Of a stretch of 64,000 nt of DNA, positions 1-9,496 are shown in pieces (position 1 is the first letter of the stretch; each line of letters opens with the position of its first letter). Location of the stretch: the NCBI RefSeq assembly GCF_001957135.1, contig NZ_MPHK01000015.1, positions 45,742-109,741 of the forward strand, given 5' to 3'. The translations under genes and the position numbers were made by a program. Below the pieces are notes generated by a model that saw nothing but the letters and a program-made list of their open reading frames with translations, was not told the origin of the DNA and did not search any database. This DNA is from Shewanella sp. UCD-KL21. GTDB lineage: Bacteria; Pseudomonadota; Gammaproteobacteria; Enterobacterales; Shewanellaceae.

Positions 1-519
1 GGTAGTTGGTGAGCAATGCCTTTGTGGCAATCAATACAGGTTTTTTCGCCGCTAGCTAAATACTTTGAGTGAAGCGGCTTGATTGATGGGTAAAGTCCAT
101 GTAGTCGAGCTCGTGACAGTTTCGACACTCTAATGAGTTGTTGGTTTTTAATCGATGTCATTCATGCCCAGCAAGCTCTCGATCTTTGGCTTCAAATTTT
201 TCAGGAGTATCAATACTGCCTACTAAGTCTGCCCAAATTTCTTTCGACGCTTGCATTTTTCGGGCTATTTTATCAGTCAATTTATGGGGGACGTGACAGT
301 CATGACAGGTGACTCTTACGCCACTGGGATTGGTAAAATGAATGGTGGGTTTCATTTCTTGGTAAACATTTTTATGACAACTACCACAAAACTCTTCGGT
401 GCTGGACAGTTCCAGCGCGGTATTAAATGCCCCCCCAAAAAAATGCCCCTGCAATAAAGTCACCGATAACTAAAAAACCTAAACTGTAATGAACACTCGG
501 CTTTTAAATCACTTGCCAT
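1..519 (-). pseudogene. Decayed NapC/NirT-family tetraheme cytochrome c
   Basis: Intact relatives are membrane-anchored tetraheme cytochromes that pass quinol electrons to periplasmic reductases. The remnant keeps the family landmarks: an N-terminal KPSVHYSLGF membrane stretch, FNTALE, and four CxxCH heme sites (CGSCH, CHDCH, CRNCH, CIDCH), with [10 protein letters not shown] and IDTPEKF between them. It is not translatable as one protein. A stop lies just before KPSVHYSLGF in its frame. A run of seven G puts FNTALE out of frame with the anchor. GHEW has become GHE-stop (TGA where TGG is expected). The stretch before the last heme site is shortened and shifted, so LASGEKTCIDCHKG lies in another frame. 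The gene runs off the left edge. No partner reductase is visible. It could be a NapC, NirT or TorC relative; the family is clear, the subfamily is not. Confidence 0.85.
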
Positions 520-1159
520 ACGGTCCTAAGCAGTGTTTTTAGCTTTTCCATTGAACCAGCGTGTTGGAATGTATGGGGCAAACTCGAAGAGGCACAGAAT
601 CATTATTCGTCAATGATTAAGTATAAATATAGCTTAGGCAGACCTAAGTGGTACTTTTCGTTTCGCTTTTGTTTTTACGAGGCATAAAATAGCTGAGTTG
701 TCGTTCTATTAGATACGCTACAGCAGCTTTAAATGAGCATTTCTCACTGTTTTCAGTTGCTGTGACAGAACTTCCGCCGGCGCAATCGTCATTTTATATT
801 GAGTCACTTATGGGGATGGCTGTTTTAATCTTGATAAGGTTTATTGGCCGACAAAATCTAATTTCTTTTCAGTGAACGCTGCAAGTTTTAACGTCCTTTA
901 TTCAGAACTCACTTATTAAGCGATTTACTAATGTAACGCTTAAGTATCTAAAAGGTTACTGGCATAATCTCCACCGTTGTCATTGCACTATTATTAAGGT
1001 CGCTTCGTGATATTGACTTGAAAGCGATAAAATTGTTATCACAGCAAGAATCATAATACGCTGTTACCTCATGAGAAACCTATTGCACTAATGCTGAAAT
1101 CATTCAAGGCTAATCCCTTAATGGCTTATATCAATTAAACTAATTTAAAAGGATGTAAT
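520..1159. other. Gene-free stretch between cytochrome remnant and tsx-like gene
   Basis: About 640 bases without a convincing gene on either strand. Upstream of the decayed cytochrome one would expect a reductase or cytochrome partner. Short open stretches exist on the minus strand near 540-610, but none gives a recognisable protein, so decay of a partner gene is possible but not shown. The promoter of the tsx-like gene must lie near the right end. Confidence 0.5.
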
Positions 1160-1915
1160 ATGAAACGCCTGCTCATAGCCTTGTTAGCGAGTTACGCTCC
1201 GTTTACTACTGCCAATGATGTTGTTCAGTGGCAAGATAACAGCTTAACCTACCTTTACGGTGACGACTTTAAAGTTAACCCTGAAATTCAACAAACCCTT
1301 ACTTTTGAGCATGTTAGTGGTTGGGGTGTTGGCGATTTATTTATGTTTGTCGATGTCACTAAATACAATGGTGAAGAAGACTTTTTAAACGGTAAAAGCA
1401 CCTATTATGGTGAATTTAGCCCGCGCTTTAGCTTCAGTAAAATGCTTGGCGAACCGGTTGAAATCGGTTTTGTTAAGGACGTATTATTGGCAACCACCAT
1501 TGAGTTTGGTGAAGGCGATGTCGAGTCATTTCTACTTGGTGCAGGTGTTGATTTAGCCATTCCTGGTTTTGATTTTTTTCAGCTTAATATGTATAGACGC
1601 ATGCCTGATGGACGCGATGGCGACACTTGGCAAATTACCCCAACCTGGAAGGTTACTTGGCCAGTGGGTGAGTCCAATATTGTCTTTGATGGCTTTATTG
1701 ACTGGGTAGTTGATTCTGATGGCAGTTATGAAAAGAACTTTCATTTCAATCCACAACTTAAATATGATTTAGGTAAGCAAGTCGGTATGCGAGACAGTGC
1801 ACTTTATGTGGGTATTGAGTACGACTATTGGAAAAACAAGTACGGTATCAAGAGCAGCTCTGGCTTTAATACTAATCAAAACGTCACAAGCTTGTTGGTG
1901 AAGTACCACTTTTAA
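1160..1915 (+). CDS. Tsx-like nucleoside-specific outer membrane channel
   Basis: A 251-residue protein with an N-terminal signal peptide (MKRLLIALLASYAPFTTA, cleavage near residue 18), followed by alternating aromatic and polar strands and a C-terminal phenylalanine (VKYHF) typical of outer membrane beta barrels. The opening VVQWQDNSLTYLYGDDFKV and the FEHVSGWGVGDLFMFVD block match the OmpK/Tsx family, which forms a small barrel that passes nucleosides. Length is close to the family norm. The start is supported by AAGGA six bases before the ATG. It is a single gene with no nucleoside catabolism genes nearby, so the substrate is inferred from the family only. No operator for CytR or DeoR was recognised upstream. 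Confidence 0.85.
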   Translation: MKRLLIALLASYAPFTTANDVVQWQDNSLTYLYGDDFKVNPEIQQTLTFEHVSGWGVGDLFMFVDVTKYNGEEDFLNGKSTYYGEFSPRFSFSKMLGEPVEIGFVKDVLLATTIEFGEGDVESFLLGAGVDLAIPGFDFFQLNMYRRMPDGRDGDTWQITPTWKVTWPVGESNIVFDGFIDWVVDSDGSYEKNFHFNPQLKYDLGKQVGMRDSALYVGIEYDYWKNKYGIKSSSGFNTNQNVTSLLVKYHF

Positions 1916-2078
1916 CCTCATGCTTTAACCAATTGTAAGGCTCGCTAGTAGAGCTTTGTAATAAGGGTTAACCTTAATAGTTCGAATTAGCAAAGGGGCG
2001 GCATAACCCCCATCAGCTAGTAGCAGCATATATTTAAAATCTTACTCAGCTAGAGAGTAAAGTTTTCTTACAAATACA

Positions 2079-2119
2079 ATCAAGCCGCGATGTTGTACTC
2101 AACAGTTTCGCGGCTTGAT
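2079..2119. terminator. Hairpin between convergent genes
   Basis: A perfect 12-bp stem (ATCAAGCCGCGA at 2079-2090 with its complement at 2108-2119), extended inward by TGTT/AACA. It lies between the ends of the tsx-like gene and pilY1. No long T tract follows on either strand, so its role as a bidirectional terminator is inferred from placement. Confidence 0.5.
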
Positions 2120-2169
2120 GCTGCTTAGCTTATGTTATTAACAATATTTATTGCTGTTTTAATTGGCAA

Positions 2170-5100
2170 TTACTCCATGTAATAGTAAATGCGGTTTGAC
2201 TGCAAACCACTGGCAACACACTTGCCATCACCTTCTGGGCAGCCATCATTTCCATCGGCTTTTTCCATATTGTTACCAATGTCTCCAATTCCTATCAGGT
2301 ACATGGTATCGGTATTAGCCGGTACTATTATGCCAGGAGTGTCTGGTATGCCTTCTCCCAGTTCATAATACAGTTGGGAGTATGAACGAATACCTCTATG
2401 TAAATCAAAGCCATACAACTTACCTTGACCAGAAAAGTTACATTGATCATCTGTTGCTGTAGTCGTTGGAATGTAAGAGGTAAAAAACACTCGACCGTTG
2501 ACAATTAAGCCTGCCGATAAGCTTTTCTCGCCTTCACCGGTAAAGCTATAAAACCAGCCACGTTTCGTAGCGAAAGTAATATTATCATTTTGATCTGCTG
2601 GTGCTGCATTAGTGACATCATATAAGTCATCTAACAGTAAAGCATCTGGTATGGTTTGTCCTGAATCCCCTGTAAAAGAGCGGGTTACAACATTTCTATC
2701 TTGCAAAACAAAAAACTTATCTGAACGGGTTTTATCTAAAGGATTGGCCCTGTGACCACTCCCAACGGCAACCGCATCATAGGGGATATTTTGATAACTT
2801 AATGTCAATTCACCATTTATGTCAGTTTGGTGAGTGGCAGAAATGATTGTTTGAGCGACAACCGGTTCAGCAAAAAAACGTCGGTCATTTGCTAGCGACT
2901 CTCCCGCTAATTCTGCAAACTTAAATGCTGTCCATGGATTTTCACTATCGTTAGGATCTGCTGAAGGTAAATCCATACGCCAGATATTTGCACCAGTATC
3001 GGTGGCATAAATACGGTCGGTGATGCCATCACTGTTGCTGTCTAAAACTGCCACTTTATTGGGGATACTGTCGCGAATATTAGGCATTTTTGTCATTTTA
3101 TCGCTATTATTGGGACCAAAACTGTGGATTACATCGCCCGTTTGGGCTGACATGATAAATACCCCACGGCCAATAGTATCGTCACTACCAAGGCCAGATA
3201 CATCTTTTGTTGATGGGTTATATCCTGCGCCGATGATGATCACAGGGCTCTCGCTTTGGTCGCTGTCTTCTTCAAAACCAGGGATATAGGTGACCACAGG
3301 TTCAGACCAAGATTGGCCCAAGTTATCAAAATCGGTGCTATTGGCATTTTTATGCCACAACATTTGAGGGCTATTCGGGTTAGTGACATCCATAGCATAA
3401 TAAGAGGTGCCGCCACGGCGCATGCCAAAAAATAACCATGCAGTTTCAATTGTGCCGCTGGCATTACGTTTGGTGTACGCCACAGGTGAGCTATCTAGGC
3501 CATAAATAGAGTGTGTGCCCGTAGGCAGGTTAACTGCAAGCTCGCGAATATTAGGTAATAATTCATAGGGCATGAAGGCCCAAGTTTCACTAATCGAATC
3601 ACCAGCGTCGCTGAACATATGCATAAAGCCATGGTTGGTGCCCATAAACAGTTTTACATTCGGCGTTTCAGCTGTACCATAATTTATTGCCAGTGGTTTT
3701 GAATGCAGCGAATCACCTAACACATCTTGGCGAATATCTGTAATCGAGTTGTCATCATCTTCATCAAATACATCTTGGCCCATGGCCCAGTTGAACATCT
3801 TATCTAGTTCATCTTCAGATACGCCCATATAGCTTGCTAAGTCTTCAGCATCGCCAGCATGGCTTTGGGCATTGGCTTTGGTAAAATCAGTCAGCTCACC
3901 AGATAAGCTAAAGTTACCGTACAAGGTACGATCTGTATTTGATTGTAAGTGCTGCGCTGCGCCGCCATTGGTGACATTGCTACCATCACCGTTGCCGGTA
4001 AATGATGTACAGTTTTGGGTCCAAATAGTACAAGCTGAATCTTTAATTAAGCCACCGTCCGATAATGCTGGATTGCTATTGGCATCTAATACGTCACCAT
4101 TCGCATTAAAGCTGAGCTTTTTAATATTACCGGCCCAGCGAGGGCCTTTATTGGGCAAAAACATCGAGTAATAAGCTGAGTTACCACTATCGACACGCGC
4201 TGATGAAACTGAAGGAGAGCTAAATGTTGCTGGCACACTAACAACTTCTGCAAATACTTGTTGCAGTGCTGTTTGTAAAGCTTCAGCGCTGTTGGCTGAA
4301 TAATAATGCCCACCGCCTAGGTTTGCTGTTTCAGTTAAAATATCTTCCGGAGCATCTTCACTAAATCCAATGGTATAAGTGCGTACATTTTGAGTGCCGC
4401 TAACATCGGTATTTACATCATTATTATACATCCAGCCAGCCAGCTTTGGCATGGCATTATCATTATCGATAAGATCTAAAACTGGGTTGCCAACTAAGGT
4501 TGCAATTAAGTCATTCGTATAGTTATCACCGGTAGGAACGCCGTCGGTAATATAAACAATCGAGGCACTTGAGGAGCAGCTACTATCTTCAAATGGCGAG
4601 AGGTAATTACCATCAGATTCTATTGTGGTATCTCGTGTAGGATTGATATCTCCGGTGTCAATTTCTTCTCCTTCAGGTCTTGGTAGAGACTTAGGCACGA
4701 CAGCATTGTCGCCAAAATGTATCGCTCCGCCACTAAAATATCGATATGCTTCATATAAGGTGTCACACAATGGTGTACGGTTTCGATAAGTCCCTCTTAA
4801 CAAACTCACTTTCTCTAGTAAGCTTGTTTTATTGGTATTTGTCATTTCACGGATGCCTTGAATGATCCGGCCACCCTCATTATCATTATCATTACCATCA
4901 CTTCTATTAAAAATAGCTAAGCCAAAATCTACACCTGGCGTTGCCAGTATCGCATCTTGTATCACTTGCCTCGCGACATCCATACGAACATATTCATTAT
5001 TTATATCAGGATCAGAGTGGTACCAAGTAATGTATTCTTGGGTGTAAACAGTGAACGATTTACCTAAACCGAAATCTGTTTGTTTTGCACTTTCGATGGC

Positions 5101-5724
5101 GGCATCGATATCTAGTGAGGACTCACTATCGGGAGTTAGGTAGGCACTATCAGAGTCATCAACAGGGAAGCCATCAGGGTAATTAGCATTTCCATTGGAT
5201 TTAGATAATGCATTATCTTGATTTTTTTCGCGTATATCTTCAAAGCAGTCGACGGTATCTAACTGATTTCCGCTATCTGGATTAGCTGGAAGCTCTTGCC
5301 ATTCTCTATCATCGACATTGTAGTAACGGAGGTAGCCAGTAAACTTACCGTACGTTTCTAGGTAATCAATAGATAACTGACAACCGTTGAACTTATGCTC
5401 AAAAAATTGTGTGCTGCTTAACGTTGGGACGGTTTCAATGTCATCGCTGTAATATAACTTGGTGCTGTTTGCGACAGAGTCATTAGCGGCATTATAAAAA
5501 GTTCTAGTCGGAAAGAGTGCATCTTCAAGAGGATCTCTCCTACTATTTAGTGTTCCAGAGGTTTCCATACTCCCTGAGGTATCAAAAATAATCAGTACTT
5601 GAGGCACATCATTGGTGCGAACACTGGCTTCGGTTACATAAATTTCAGTATCATCAGCAAAACTACTTGATGCAATACCGCATAGTAAAAATACTATGCT
5701 AAAAATAATTTTTTTAAGTAACAT
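2170..5724 (-). CDS. pilY1: PilY1/PilC-type type IV pilus tip adhesin
   Basis: PilY1 proteins sit at the tip of type IV pili, promote pilus extension and adhesion, and act in surface sensing. This one is 1184 residues from the ATG at 5724, chosen because it directly opens a signal peptide (MLLKKIIFSIVFLL, cleavage near SFA/DD at 23/24); the longer reading frame would bury that peptide. A von Willebrand A-like domain follows, with the metal-binding DTSGS at residues 48-52 and a later YITDGVPTGD. The C-terminal half is the PilY1 beta-propeller (FMGTNHGFMHMF, WLFFGMRRGG, YYAMDVTNP), with a calcium-loop-like DSNSDGITD in VAVLDSNSDGITDRIYATD. The minor pilin genes that usually accompany pilY1 are absent here. 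A PAS-GGDEF gene is divergent across about 330 bp. Confidence 0.92.
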   Translation of the reverse strand: MLLKKIIFSIVFLLCGIASSSFADDTEIYVTEASVRTNDVPQVLIIFDTSGSMETSGTLNSRRDPLEDALFPTRTFYNAANDSVANSTKLYYSDDIETVPTLSSTQFFEHKFNGCQLSIDYLETYGKFTGYLRYYNVDDREWQELPANPDSGNQLDTVDCFEDIREKNQDNALSKSNGNANYPDGFPVDDSDSAYLTPDSESSLDIDAAIESAKQTDFGLGKSFTVYTQEYITWYHSDPDINNEYVRMDVARQVIQDAILATPGVDFGLAIFNRSDGNDNDNEGGRIIQGIREMTNTNKTSLLEKVSLLRGTYRNRTPLCDTLYEAYRYFSGGAIHFGDNAVVPKSLPRPEGEEIDTGDINPTRDTTIESDGNYLSPFEDSSCSSSASIVYITDGVPTGDNYTNDLIATLVGNPVLDLIDNDNAMPKLAGWMYNNDVNTDVSGTQNVRTYTIGFSEDAPEDILTETANLGGGHYYSANSAEALQTALQQVFAEVVSVPATFSSPSVSSARVDSGNSAYYSMFLPNKGPRWAGNIKKLSFNANGDVLDANSNPALSDGGLIKDSACTIWTQNCTSFTGNGDGSNVTNGGAAQHLQSNTDRTLYGNFSLSGELTDFTKANAQSHAGDAEDLASYMGVSEDELDKMFNWAMGQDVFDEDDDNSITDIRQDVLGDSLHSKPLAINYGTAETPNVKLFMGTNHGFMHMFSDAGDSISETWAFMPYELLPNIRELAVNLPTGTHSIYGLDSSPVAYTKRNASGTIETAWLFFGMRRGGTSYYAMDVTNPNSPQMLWHKNANSTDFDNLGQSWSEPVVTYIPGFEEDSDQSESPVIIIGAGYNPSTKDVSGLGSDDTIGRGVFIMSAQTGDVIHSFGPNNSDKMTKMPNIRDSIPNKVAVLDSNSDGITDRIYATDTGANIWRMDLPSADPNDSENPWTAFKFAELAGESLANDRRFFAEPVVAQTIISATHQTDINGELTLSYQNIPYDAVAVGSGHRANPLDKTRSDKFFVLQDRNVVTRSFTGDSGQTIPDALLLDDLYDVTNAAPADQNDNITFATKRGWFYSFTGEGEKSLSAGLIVNGRVFFTSYIPTTTATDDQCNFSGQGKLYGFDLHRGIRSYSQLYYELGEGIPDTPGIIVPANTDTMYLIGIGDIGNNMEKADGNDGCPEGDGKCVASGLQSNRIYYYME

Positions 5725-6050
5725 TTGAACTCTAGCTCTCCGGCTAACTATAAAACACAACGTCCATGACACTGTACGTAATACATGTGGTTTTAATGTT
5801 ATAAGTGTTTAAAAATAGTAAAGTTTGCGAGGTTAAGTTGTTAGTGGTTAAAGGTCAATAGTTATGCGGTGATTGTTTTTGCAGCAGCTTTTGTTTTGTC
5901 GGCACTAAATGTAGCGTTATCGTGAGCCAGTAAGCTCTGAGCCTAGTGATTACGGTGTTAGATAATTATTTCAATGATTTATAATCTTTACAAAATTTTA
6001 TTCTGTAGTGTCTATACTCAAAGAGCATGATTTTTAACTAATGAGTAGCT
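5725..6050. other. Divergent intergenic region pilY1 / PAS-GGDEF
   Basis: About 326 bases that must carry promoters for both divergent genes. It is AT-rich. No strong -10/-35 pair, palindrome or RNA element could be named with confidence. Confidence 0.4.
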
Positions 6051-7010
6051 ATGGCCTTAATAGAACCTCTAGTCCCTTTCGATTTATTAGCTTTTATCAG
6101 CGCAGATAACCCTCTTTTGCAATTTACGATTGATACGCTACCAGTGCCTATTTTTTATAAAGATGCGAAAGGGGTTTATTTAGGCTGTAATCAAGCTTTT
6201 GAAGCGTTCATAAAAATTTCCAGACAACAACTGGTGGGCTACAGCGTGTATCAATTGTTTGATAAAGCCTTAGCGGATATTTATCAACAAGCGGATCAAG
6301 CCTTGTTTGATAATCCTGGTGTTCAAATTTACGAAAAAGAAATTCGTACCAATAGCGGAGATGTTGTATTTGTAAAGTTTCATAAAACCAGTTTTTTTGA
6401 TGCAGAAGGTAATGCGGCTGGCTTAATCGGCGTCATATTTGACATAACCGAGCAAAAAGCCTTAGAAGCCAAGTTGACACAACATGCAACATTCGATGAC
6501 TTAACTGGTTTTTATAATCGCCGTGAAGGCGCGGCTATCGCGGTAGAAAACATGGCATTAGCGGTAAATGGTGAAATTGAGTTTGGGGTGATAATGCTGG
6601 ACATTGACCATTTTAAACGTGTGAATGATCAATTCGGACATGGCGTTGGTGATCAAGCCTTGCAGCATATCGCTGGCATTATTAAGCAATTAAAACCAGC
6701 TGAAAGCAGCGTTGTTCGCTGGGGTGGTGAAGAGTTTCTTATGTTAATCAAAGCGCCTTTTCACACTGTTGATGACAGCGCTAATGCTACGGCTGAAAGT
6801 GATTTTAAACGGGATGTTATCACCATTGCCAATCAGATTCGTGAGGCTATAGCTTCAACGCCAATAATACTGGAGTCGCAACAGGTTCACCTCAGCATAA
6901 GCTGTGGTGTAAGTTGTTATACTGAACAAAGTTTGCGCGCTCTGATTAATGAGGCCGATAAATTCCTATATCAAGCTAAAAATAACGGCCGTAATCAAGT
7001 TTGCGGTTAA
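6051..7010 (+). CDS. PAS-GGDEF diguanylate cyclase
   Basis: A 319-residue cytoplasmic protein without membrane segments. Residues 20-135 form a PAS domain (LPVPIFYKDAKGVYLGCNQAF, ending in GVIFDITEQKALE), a likely sensory module. Residues 150-318 form a GGDEF domain with DDLTGFYNRR, LDIDHFKRVND and an intact RWGGEEF active site, so it should make cyclic di-GMP from two GTP. No RxxD sits five residues before GGEEF, so the usual product-inhibition site appears to be missing. It ends in the typical ADKFLYQAKNNGRNQV. It is divergent from pilY1, which fits a surface-attachment role, although the link is only positional. The signal sensed is not evident. Confidence 0.92.
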   Translation: MALIEPLVPFDLLAFISADNPLLQFTIDTLPVPIFYKDAKGVYLGCNQAFEAFIKISRQQLVGYSVYQLFDKALADIYQQADQALFDNPGVQIYEKEIRTNSGDVVFVKFHKTSFFDAEGNAAGLIGVIFDITEQKALEAKLTQHATFDDLTGFYNRREGAAIAVENMALAVNGEIEFGVIMLDIDHFKRVNDQFGHGVGDQALQHIAGIIKQLKPAESSVVRWGGEEFLMLIKAPFHTVDDSANATAESDFKRDVITIANQIREAIASTPIILESQQVHLSISCGVSCYTEQSLRALINEADKFLYQAKNNGRNQVCG

Positions 7011-7126
7011 TTTAATGCCATGACCGCAAACTTATAACAAGCAAGAAGGTAGCTTTTTCTGAGGCCTATTTTCATACAATCGCTTTCGTATTTCGGGCTG
7101 AACAAACCTACTCCTCTATTTTTACT

Positions 7127-7203
7127 CCACACTCCTTAACCCACACTCCACAAACCTTAATCCACACACCCTAACCCACAAACCTTACGCCATACTCCAC
7201 ATG
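7127..7203. repeat. Degenerate C-rich tandem repeat (about 14-bp unit)
   Basis: About five imperfect copies of CCACACTCCTTAAC-like units, for example CCACACTCCTTAAC, CCACACACCCTAAC and CCACAAACCTTACG, in the gene-free stretch after the PAS-GGDEF gene. One strand has almost no G, so base composition is strongly skewed. It does not encode a recognisable peptide. Confidence 0.65.
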
Positions 7204-7417
7204 CCATCGTTTTAGTAGACCAGCTTGAAGATTATTGAGTTTAAGGGAGGGTTACAGACTGCCTCGCTGATTAATCTTTTTATCCATAACGCTAGTTGTT
7301 GCATAAAGGTTAAATGATGTTTACCTTAAAATATGTGATTAAAAATAATAAAAAATTTAGCTTGGCAGTTCTTGTGCTAATGAGAACTCGATAACAAAGT
7401 TGAACATAAGACTGAAA

Positions 7418-7440
7418 GAGTCAGCTGCAGCAGCTGATTC
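7418..7440 (+). promoter_or_regulatory. Hairpin or palindrome in the leader of the YkvI-like gene
   Basis: GAGTCAGCTG and CAGCTGATTC form a near-perfect 10-bp inverted repeat around CAG, ending 11 bases before the start of the transporter gene. It could be an operator or an RNA hairpin near the ribosome binding site. The function is inferred from position only. Confidence 0.4.
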
Positions 7441-7451
7441 ATAAAATAACA

Positions 7452-8576
7452 ATGGACTCAAACATGACTAAGGTAATACAGATTTATTTTATCCCCGCAG
7501 CGGTATTTCTGTCAGTGCTTATTGGTGGTGGTTATGGGACGGGCAGAGAGGTTATCGAGTTTTTTACCCAATACGGCCAAACGGGAGGCGTATTAGCCAT
7601 ATGCATGGCAACGGTCATTTTTGCAATAGTATTAGGAATAACCTTTGAATTTGCACGGGTGTTTAAAGTTTATGATTACCGTCATTTCTTCAAAAAGTTA
7701 ATTGGGCCTTTTTGGATCGTTTTTGAAATTTTATACATCTTACTGTTTCTGTTAGTGCTGGGAGTTGTGAGCGCCGCTGCGGGTAATACCTTGCAAGAGC
7801 GCTTTGATGTGCCAGCCACAATAGGGCTAACTTTAATGCCGATATTGGTGGCTTTGTTTGTGCTTTTTGGGCGACTATTGGTTGAGAAGGCGTTAGCCTT
7901 GTGGTCAGTGCTGATGTACGGGGTATTTATCACTTATTTCATCATTGTGGTAGGTCAATCTGATAGCGGTTTATTACCCGCTGCGGCGCTAACGGATATT
8001 GCGCCTGGCTGGTGGTTTGGCGGTGCATTGTATGCAATGTATAACTTGGCGATTGCACCCGGGTTATTATTTGCCACCCGTGACATTGAAACCCGCCAAC
8101 AGGCGTTTGTGTCAGCAGCGATTGCCGCGGTTGCTATTATGGTTCCGGCTTTGCTGTTCCACTTAAGTTACAGCGTTGGCTATCCTGATGTGTTAGATAA
8201 ACCGCTGCCAAATTATTGGATGATCCAGCAATTTGCCCCCGATTGGCTGTTAATGCTATTTATCATCGCTTTGTTTGGCACGCTTATCGAAACTGGTGTC
8301 GGCTTAGTGCAAAGTGTTATTGAACGTATCCCTGCCACCAGTGATGAGGCGAATGCAAAGCCTTGGTTAAGAGCACTCATCGCTTTTGGTACAGTGTCAT
8401 TGGCTGCGCTGCTTGGCACCATAGGCATTGTCGATCTCATCGGTAAAGGTTACAGCTTGATGTCTTACGGATTTGCATGTGTTTATGTGCTGCCCATATG
8501 TACCCTGGGGGCTTATAAGATCGTTAAAGCACATAATGCTGGGGCGATAGCAATGCCACTGACTGAGGCTCAATAA
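7452..8576 (+). CDS. YkvI-like integral membrane transporter
   Basis: A 374-residue, very hydrophobic protein with about ten membrane segments. The N-terminal IPAAVFLSVLIGGGYGTGRE includes a glycine-rich unwound first helix, typical of amino acid-polyamine-organocation (LeuT-fold) carriers. The overall pattern matches the YkvI family, which is related to branched-chain amino acid carriers but has no firmly established substrate. Charged residues such as REVIEFF lie within the first segments. No strong Shine-Dalgarno sequence precedes the first ATG; a second ATG four codons later is an alternative start. It stands alone, so context gives no substrate. An inverted repeat lies just upstream. Confidence 0.75.
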   Translation: MDSNMTKVIQIYFIPAAVFLSVLIGGGYGTGREVIEFFTQYGQTGGVLAICMATVIFAIVLGITFEFARVFKVYDYRHFFKKLIGPFWIVFEILYILLFLLVLGVVSAAAGNTLQERFDVPATIGLTLMPILVALFVLFGRLLVEKALALWSVLMYGVFITYFIIVVGQSDSGLLPAAALTDIAPGWWFGGALYAMYNLAIAPGLLFATRDIETRQQAFVSAAIAAVAIMVPALLFHLSYSVGYPDVLDKPLPNYWMIQQFAPDWLLMLFIIALFGTLIETGVGLVQSVIERIPATSDEANAKPWLRALIAFGTVSLAALLGTIGIVDLIGKGYSLMSYGFACVYVLPICTLGAYKIVKAHNAGAIAMPLTEAQ

Positions 8577-8787
8577 ACAGTACAATTTAACTAACTTTCA
8601 TTACTGTGATTGGCTATCGCAATAGATGAATAAACAATTAAGGTCTATTTGCGAAATACCTTTGTATCATGTTAGCTGCAAGAATTACTCTTAAGTCACA
8701 TATTTCAAATTATATGTTCAAAAAAATGAAGTTAAGCACTATGCTAATAAAACATAAGGTATTAGTAATAATAAGGTTTTATCTAAA

Positions 8788-9336
8788 ATGATTAATTGGC
8801 AAAACAGTTCGCGCCTTTCGAGAGGATCAGGGTTTACTTTAATAGAATTGGTGGTCGTAATCATCATATTAGGTATTCTAGCTGTTGTCGCTCTGCCTAA
8901 ATTTATCAATATAAAGTCAGATGCCAATATCGCCATTTTAGATGGCGCAACAGGCGCTATTAAAACAGGGGTAACATTATTTAAAGCTAAAACCCTGACA
9001 TCAGGAAACGCACTGGCTGATATTGTTGAGTTTTCTGAGGTAAAAGGCAGTTATTATCAACCTTGGGCGGCGACAGCTAATGCTACAGGTAATGGTTTTA
9101 CCGCTGGTTACACATCACCACCAGAGATATTTGAAGCTGCAGGGTTAGATGTCATCGACTGGTCTTATCGTATTTACGTATCAGCAGGCAGTTATGCGGT
9201 TGTAGCTGCACCTAAAGGGGTGCTAGATAGTGATCAGCCTTCAGAGGCAGAAGTGAAAGCCACTAATTGTTATTTTGAATATCACTGGAAAGTATCTGGT
9301 GTTCCTGATATCACTTCAATCAAAACGGGCTGTTAA
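8788..9336 (+). CDS. Type IV pilin-like protein (MSHA-type)
   Basis: A 182-residue prepilin. A short positively charged leader (MINWQNSSRLSRGSG) is followed by FTLIELVVVIIILGILAVVALPKF, the class III signal processed by PilD between G and F with the conserved Glu at position +5. The C-terminal domain carries two cysteines (ATNCYFEYHW and the terminal KTGC), which probably form the disulfide-bonded D-region seen in pilins and pseudopilins. Length and pattern resemble MshA/MSHA-like pilins. It stands alone with no assembly genes, so it probably relies on machinery encoded elsewhere. It could be a structural pilin or a minor pilin; PilY1 upstream in the window is a possible partner. Confidence 0.85.
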   Translation: MINWQNSSRLSRGSGFTLIELVVVIIILGILAVVALPKFINIKSDANIAILDGATGAIKTGVTLFKAKTLTSGNALADIVEFSEVKGSYYQPWAATANATGNGFTAGYTSPPEIFEAAGLDVIDWSYRIYVSAGSYAVVAAPKGVLDSDQPSEAEVKATNCYFEYHWKVSGVPDITSIKTGC

Positions 9337-9365
9337 GCACTATTCAGTGCAGCTTTCAGAATGAG

Positions 9366-9393
9366 GTTAAGAGCGAACTCTGTCGCTCTTAAC
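9366..9393 (+). terminator. Hairpin after the pilin gene
   Basis: A perfect 11-bp stem (GTTAAGAGCGA at 9366-9376 with its complement at 9383-9393) and a six-base loop, 30 bases after the pilin stop. No T tract follows, so intrinsic termination is probable but not certain. Confidence 0.5.
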
Positions 9394-9496
9394 TCCTAGC
9401 GCCTAACGCTTATCGTCAGCGTTACTCTAGTTTTATCACTTCATTTGACAGACTTGGGATATGTCTAGGTGTCTGTCGTCACATATACCAAATTTG

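Noticed and set aside
3020..5047. Open frames opposite pilY1
   Set aside because: They are antisense shadows of a clearly coding gene and have low-complexity translations.
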